Virus record (IMG/VR): IMGVR_UViG_3300029319_009305
Span: 43,886-107,885 of that record
Source: a virus
Length of the DNA stretch: 64,000 nucleotides
Direction: 5' to 3' (one strand)
Every line of letters starts with the position of its first letter. Positions within the stretch are counted from its first letter, which is position 1. Made by a program: the position numbers and the translations under genes. Under the pieces are notes generated by a model. That model was not told the origin of the DNA. It ran no database searches and worked only from the letters and a program-made list of their open reading frames with translations. Below are positions 62,601 to 64,000 of the stretch, piece by piece.

Positions 62601-64000
62601 TGGGTCAGATACAACAACTTATGTTGATACAAACAGAGACTTAGTAACTTTTGGTCAAATCAATTTCTTCGCGAAAGGACAACCTGCACACACTAGATTT
62701 AACGCGACAGATCTTATTGATAAAATGGCAGGGGACGCAAAGGTTAACTTACTTAATAAGTTTGGATCAGCTTCGGAAGGTGTTCTTTGGCAAGGAAACG
62801 TTGTCGGAGCTGGTACAACTTTACCTGATTATACAGGTAGTTATCAAATGGACTTCCCGTGTAGAACTGTTCCTGTGTTACCTCCGCGGTTTGGAAGTGC
62901 TGTACAATTTGCTACGTCATCAGGCGGAACAACGTATTATTATGGAATACTAGGTAATGAGTTTGATGGAGGTCGTACACTAGCTTTGAACAATACAGTA
63001 CCTTCTGTTGGTCCTGAGTCATTACCAGAAAGAGTTAATCCAGCAAATATGAGCATAACAGGGAGAAGTTTAACTAGAGAAATTGCTGCTTATGATCCGG
63101 GCGTTGTTGCACCACTAAAGTTGTCAGATACTTCGACAGATGCGCTGGTAGATGTTTCGTTGCCTAGCATTGAAACACTAGACGTTGATTCTCCTTACAT
63201 TTTATTTCCTGAGGATGAAATTGTTTTAGGGTGGCAGTATCCAATGCCCTCAACTTACGGATTAGCAAATCATTTGCCTAACTCAATTTTCTCGACAGGG
63301 TCAAATCACATGGTTTTGGATGGACCGTCAACACTTACGCTTTTCTGTTCACAAATAAAAAATAACGTTGAGTATCATGACACCTTAAATCAACCTTTAA
63401 CTTCTGAGGTAATTCACGAATCCATACATTACGACAATCCTGTGATAGATCAATGGCAAGTATCTTTGAGAGGGGAGTATACGGGTAGTTACTTAGACGA
63501 TTATTCTAACAGTTCAGGTATTGGCACGATTGTAGATACTTACCTAAATAGTGGCAATCAACTGGCAGGTTCCTTTCAAAGGTTTGTGCGTTGTAGTGGT
63601 AAAGACGATATCCTTTATGACTCGATGTTACCTGATCCTTTAGCTTTGTGGACACATCAAACAGGTATATCAACTTACCTGTCTTCAAGCGGCGAAAGAT
63701 TTGTAAGTTTTGGTTTGTCTGGCAGCGCTGTTGATGATGAATTGGTTGACGCTGTAGGTAATTCAAACCCTGATTGGTTTAGATCTTTTGTATACAACAA
63801 CGATCTTAAGCGTGTTCCTGTTAAATCACAGGTTGCAAATTTAGCAAACACAGTTTTGTTATTTAGTGATGGAAAATCATCAGCAACTGCTTTTGGAAAT
63901 ACAGCAGATCAAAAAATCAGCTTATTTAAAGGATTTAATTTTAACGGTACTTCAGAGGTTAGTGCAAAAGTTATAATTGGAAATGCAGATCAAAGAGAGA
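59596..64000 (+). CDS. Giant LamG-repeat tail or fibre protein, 3' end outside window
   Basis: Frame starts ATG CCT AGA at 59596, inside the end of the preceding gene, and stays open to base 64000 (1468 codons), so it is a partial gene. Two related concanavalin/LamG-like domains are visible: about residues 102-263 (FGDGTTDKPFSVSLWYRR..., LVFTYDGSG..., FAEFAIWSREL) and about 428-597 (FGDGSDDTPFTFSW..., VVVTYDGST..., MAELAVWGVEL), a clear internal duplication. The rest is beta-rich with DTDR-like polar repeats. Likely a long fibre or baseplate appendage that meets host glycans. Confidence 0.7.
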   Translation, partial: MPRKRKDRYDLGAPFKAPNGKSYTAKSVESLVLWLDFASTLIDRTSNPNVETPTLEYQGSVPTRNEKIEDSINFYNIARFDNSENLNALATYDAVTNPINFGDGTTDKPFSVSLWYRRSGTLADTTTENLFYKGDTSSKTEYQAYITMVAILAFQVLDESTGAHRRAFIDFGDLADIDNIWMHLVFTYDGSGTSAGLKIYRDGVLLATSTNDSGTYTAMEQQSTKLFIGASHDGSSEADGDFAEFAIWSRELPADEISAIYNATTSLTLESSGIVNSPIRSRIREMDSRIGMYPTIGRTGDRDRKGFGSVLAFDDRNTQLFGAPVLDDKYYPVSLTQNFSSERNYQYGYSSAASLIEWFHIGKFAADGVTPSVAVRKATGVQTVQLVSDPIKSSITIGNYTYDSITFDDTDNSYVRLNFASTDNTLTFGDGSDDTPFTFSWIMELTPAGLGKLSNSISNELFAKSDGTSKQEYYASVLSNGQLSIVLMDESSGGFIQGKSSEPADKVDFWSRPRHVVVTYDGSTNNSGIKWYVDGVLDTGTPGGGGSYTALEQNSDHFYFATNEFNLGTKIGDLKMAELAVWGVELTPQEVQTVYNFITKPIFKDPGYILDSGTCLLSGGFIANQHKHFSTPNQPGSRFVVTGNMLAGVADNFDSTDYKYLAAVDKNNESITAFNEAKVILKDNEFYLTGTSETTFPGFSGRLHDKTQIQIDLSTNEPTKFGYTEKSTFKRDGAAHVSIGGTSGHSTLTLDGSNVRTQLMVYWNNTLKRWEKIAKGVGANTQQHTRNDSNISMYKELGEMIDTAAIGFGNCSGIIATSSVRTEESGEEQQTYDLQPESVIKMMGKPTSVYGFPSHGKFHATGSQTIKMSDYIDRPVVLEKCNLQFSAKLQFANDGGADHRMFVSMVGSSSAGIPSTYAYEDDFINMMPTFFMLRQFKQGNEVTYKRDFSLNYNIADSPGTGYGNLYGTYKKGVALLSLRLSQTGSSLHDMDFTLPGFFQLASGSDTTTYVDTNRDLVTFGQINFFAKGQPAHTRFNATDLIDKMAGDAKVNLLNKFGSASEGVLWQGNVVGAGTTLPDYTGSYQMDFPCRTVPVLPPRFGSAVQFATSSGGTTYYYGILGNEFDGGRTLALNNTVPSVGPESLPERVNPANMSITGRSLTREIAAYDPGVVAPLKLSDTSTDALVDVSLPSIETLDVDSPYILFPEDEIVLGWQYPMPSTYGLANHLPNSIFSTGSNHMVLDGPSTLTLFCSQIKNNVEYHDTLNQPLTSEVIHESIHYDNPVIDQWQVSLRGEYTGSYLDDYSNSSGIGTIVDTYLNSGNQLAGSFQRFVRCSGKDDILYDSMLPDPLALWTHQTGISTYLSSSGERFVSFGLSGSAVDDELVDAVGNSNPDWFRSFVYNNDLKRVPVKSQVANLANTVLLFSDGKSSATAFGNTADQKISLFKGFNFNGTSEVSAKVIIGNADQRE

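Noticed and set aside
60290-62953. Small plus-strand frames within the last 4 kb
   Set aside because: They lie inside the continuous frame that starts at 59596 and stays open to the end of the window, which has clear LamG-like content.
1-64000. Integrated prophage or bacterial chromosome
   Set aside because: No integrase, attachment-site repeat or chromosomal housekeeping block was found; the gene set apart from the stress trio and sugar genes is of lytic T4-like type. The PrkA trio and glycan genes alone could look bacterial, but they flow into phage genes with the same AT content and spacing.

Overview
The window is a 64-kb piece of a large, AT-rich phage genome of the T4-like (contractile-tail) type, most likely marine. 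The evidence is a late-sigma-factor (gp55)-like gene followed by a baseplate module (a gp5-like OB-fold spike, gp25, gp6/baseplate-J, a gp7-like wedge protein and very long LamG-bearing tail or fibre proteins), a PIN-PhoH gene, a Cas4/RecB-like nuclease, and dense genes that overlap by a few bases. No integrase, rRNA or tRNA gene was seen. Ribosome binding sites of the GGAG type and promoters of the TTGnnn-17/18-TATAAT type suggest a host with ordinary sigma-70 signals (a proteobacterium or cyanobacterium rather than a Bacteroidetes); this is inference.

Layout. (1) 1-7.9 kb: small accessory genes on both strands. Several start with the same basic helix, consensus MKLxRRQLRRLIxEA, which resembles the T4 capsid-targeting peptide and its prohead-protease site. 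Also here are two tiny tandem lipoproteins, an SMR-like membrane protein, a fatty-acid-hydroxylase-like membrane enzyme, a DUF2272-like protein, an HExxH zincin and an exported trypsin-like protease. (2) 8.1-15.1 kb: one operon carrying the stress trio DUF444/YeaH, SpoVR/YcgB and PrkA/YeaG. It continues into a very divergent GroEL-like protein with no recognisable ATP-binding motif, three small unknown proteins and a histone H1-like (Hc1) peptide. (3) 15.1-16.7 kb: a lone sigma-70 region-4 protein with a Cys cluster, divergent from PIN-PhoH. (4) 16.8-43.9 kb: a 27-kb surface-glycan locus of 33 genes. It contains glycosyltransferases, GDP-mannose dehydratase and other epimerases, cupin sugar isomerases/epimerases, RfaE1/RfaE2-like heptose enzymes, NeuB and NeuA homologues, a split transketolase, two radical SAM proteins, a DUF4910-type protein and four methyltransferases. 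The locus is broken into sub-operons that start at host-like promoters (about 16.75, 25.95, 34.75 and 38.78 kb). (5) 43.8-47.5 kb: a ferredoxin, a Cas4-like nuclease and two more glycosyltransferases. (6) 47.5-64 kb: late sigma factor, then the baseplate and tail-fibre genes. The last gene runs off the window.

How the parts may work together (inference): the glycan locus would rebuild or mask the host surface, or supply sugars for virion glycosylation, early in infection under the host polymerase. The PrkA/DUF444/SpoVR operon with its chaperonin-like gene may manage host stress or starvation state, or protein folding. The gp55-like factor and the separate region-4 protein may switch transcription to the virion genes. 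The small proteins with the MKLxRRQLRRLI leader are candidates for internal head proteins delivered with the DNA. The most unusual parts are the degenerate GroEL-like gene in the PrkA operon, the shared leader peptide and the lone sigma region-4 protein. Product names rest on motif recognition by eye; no database search was run.
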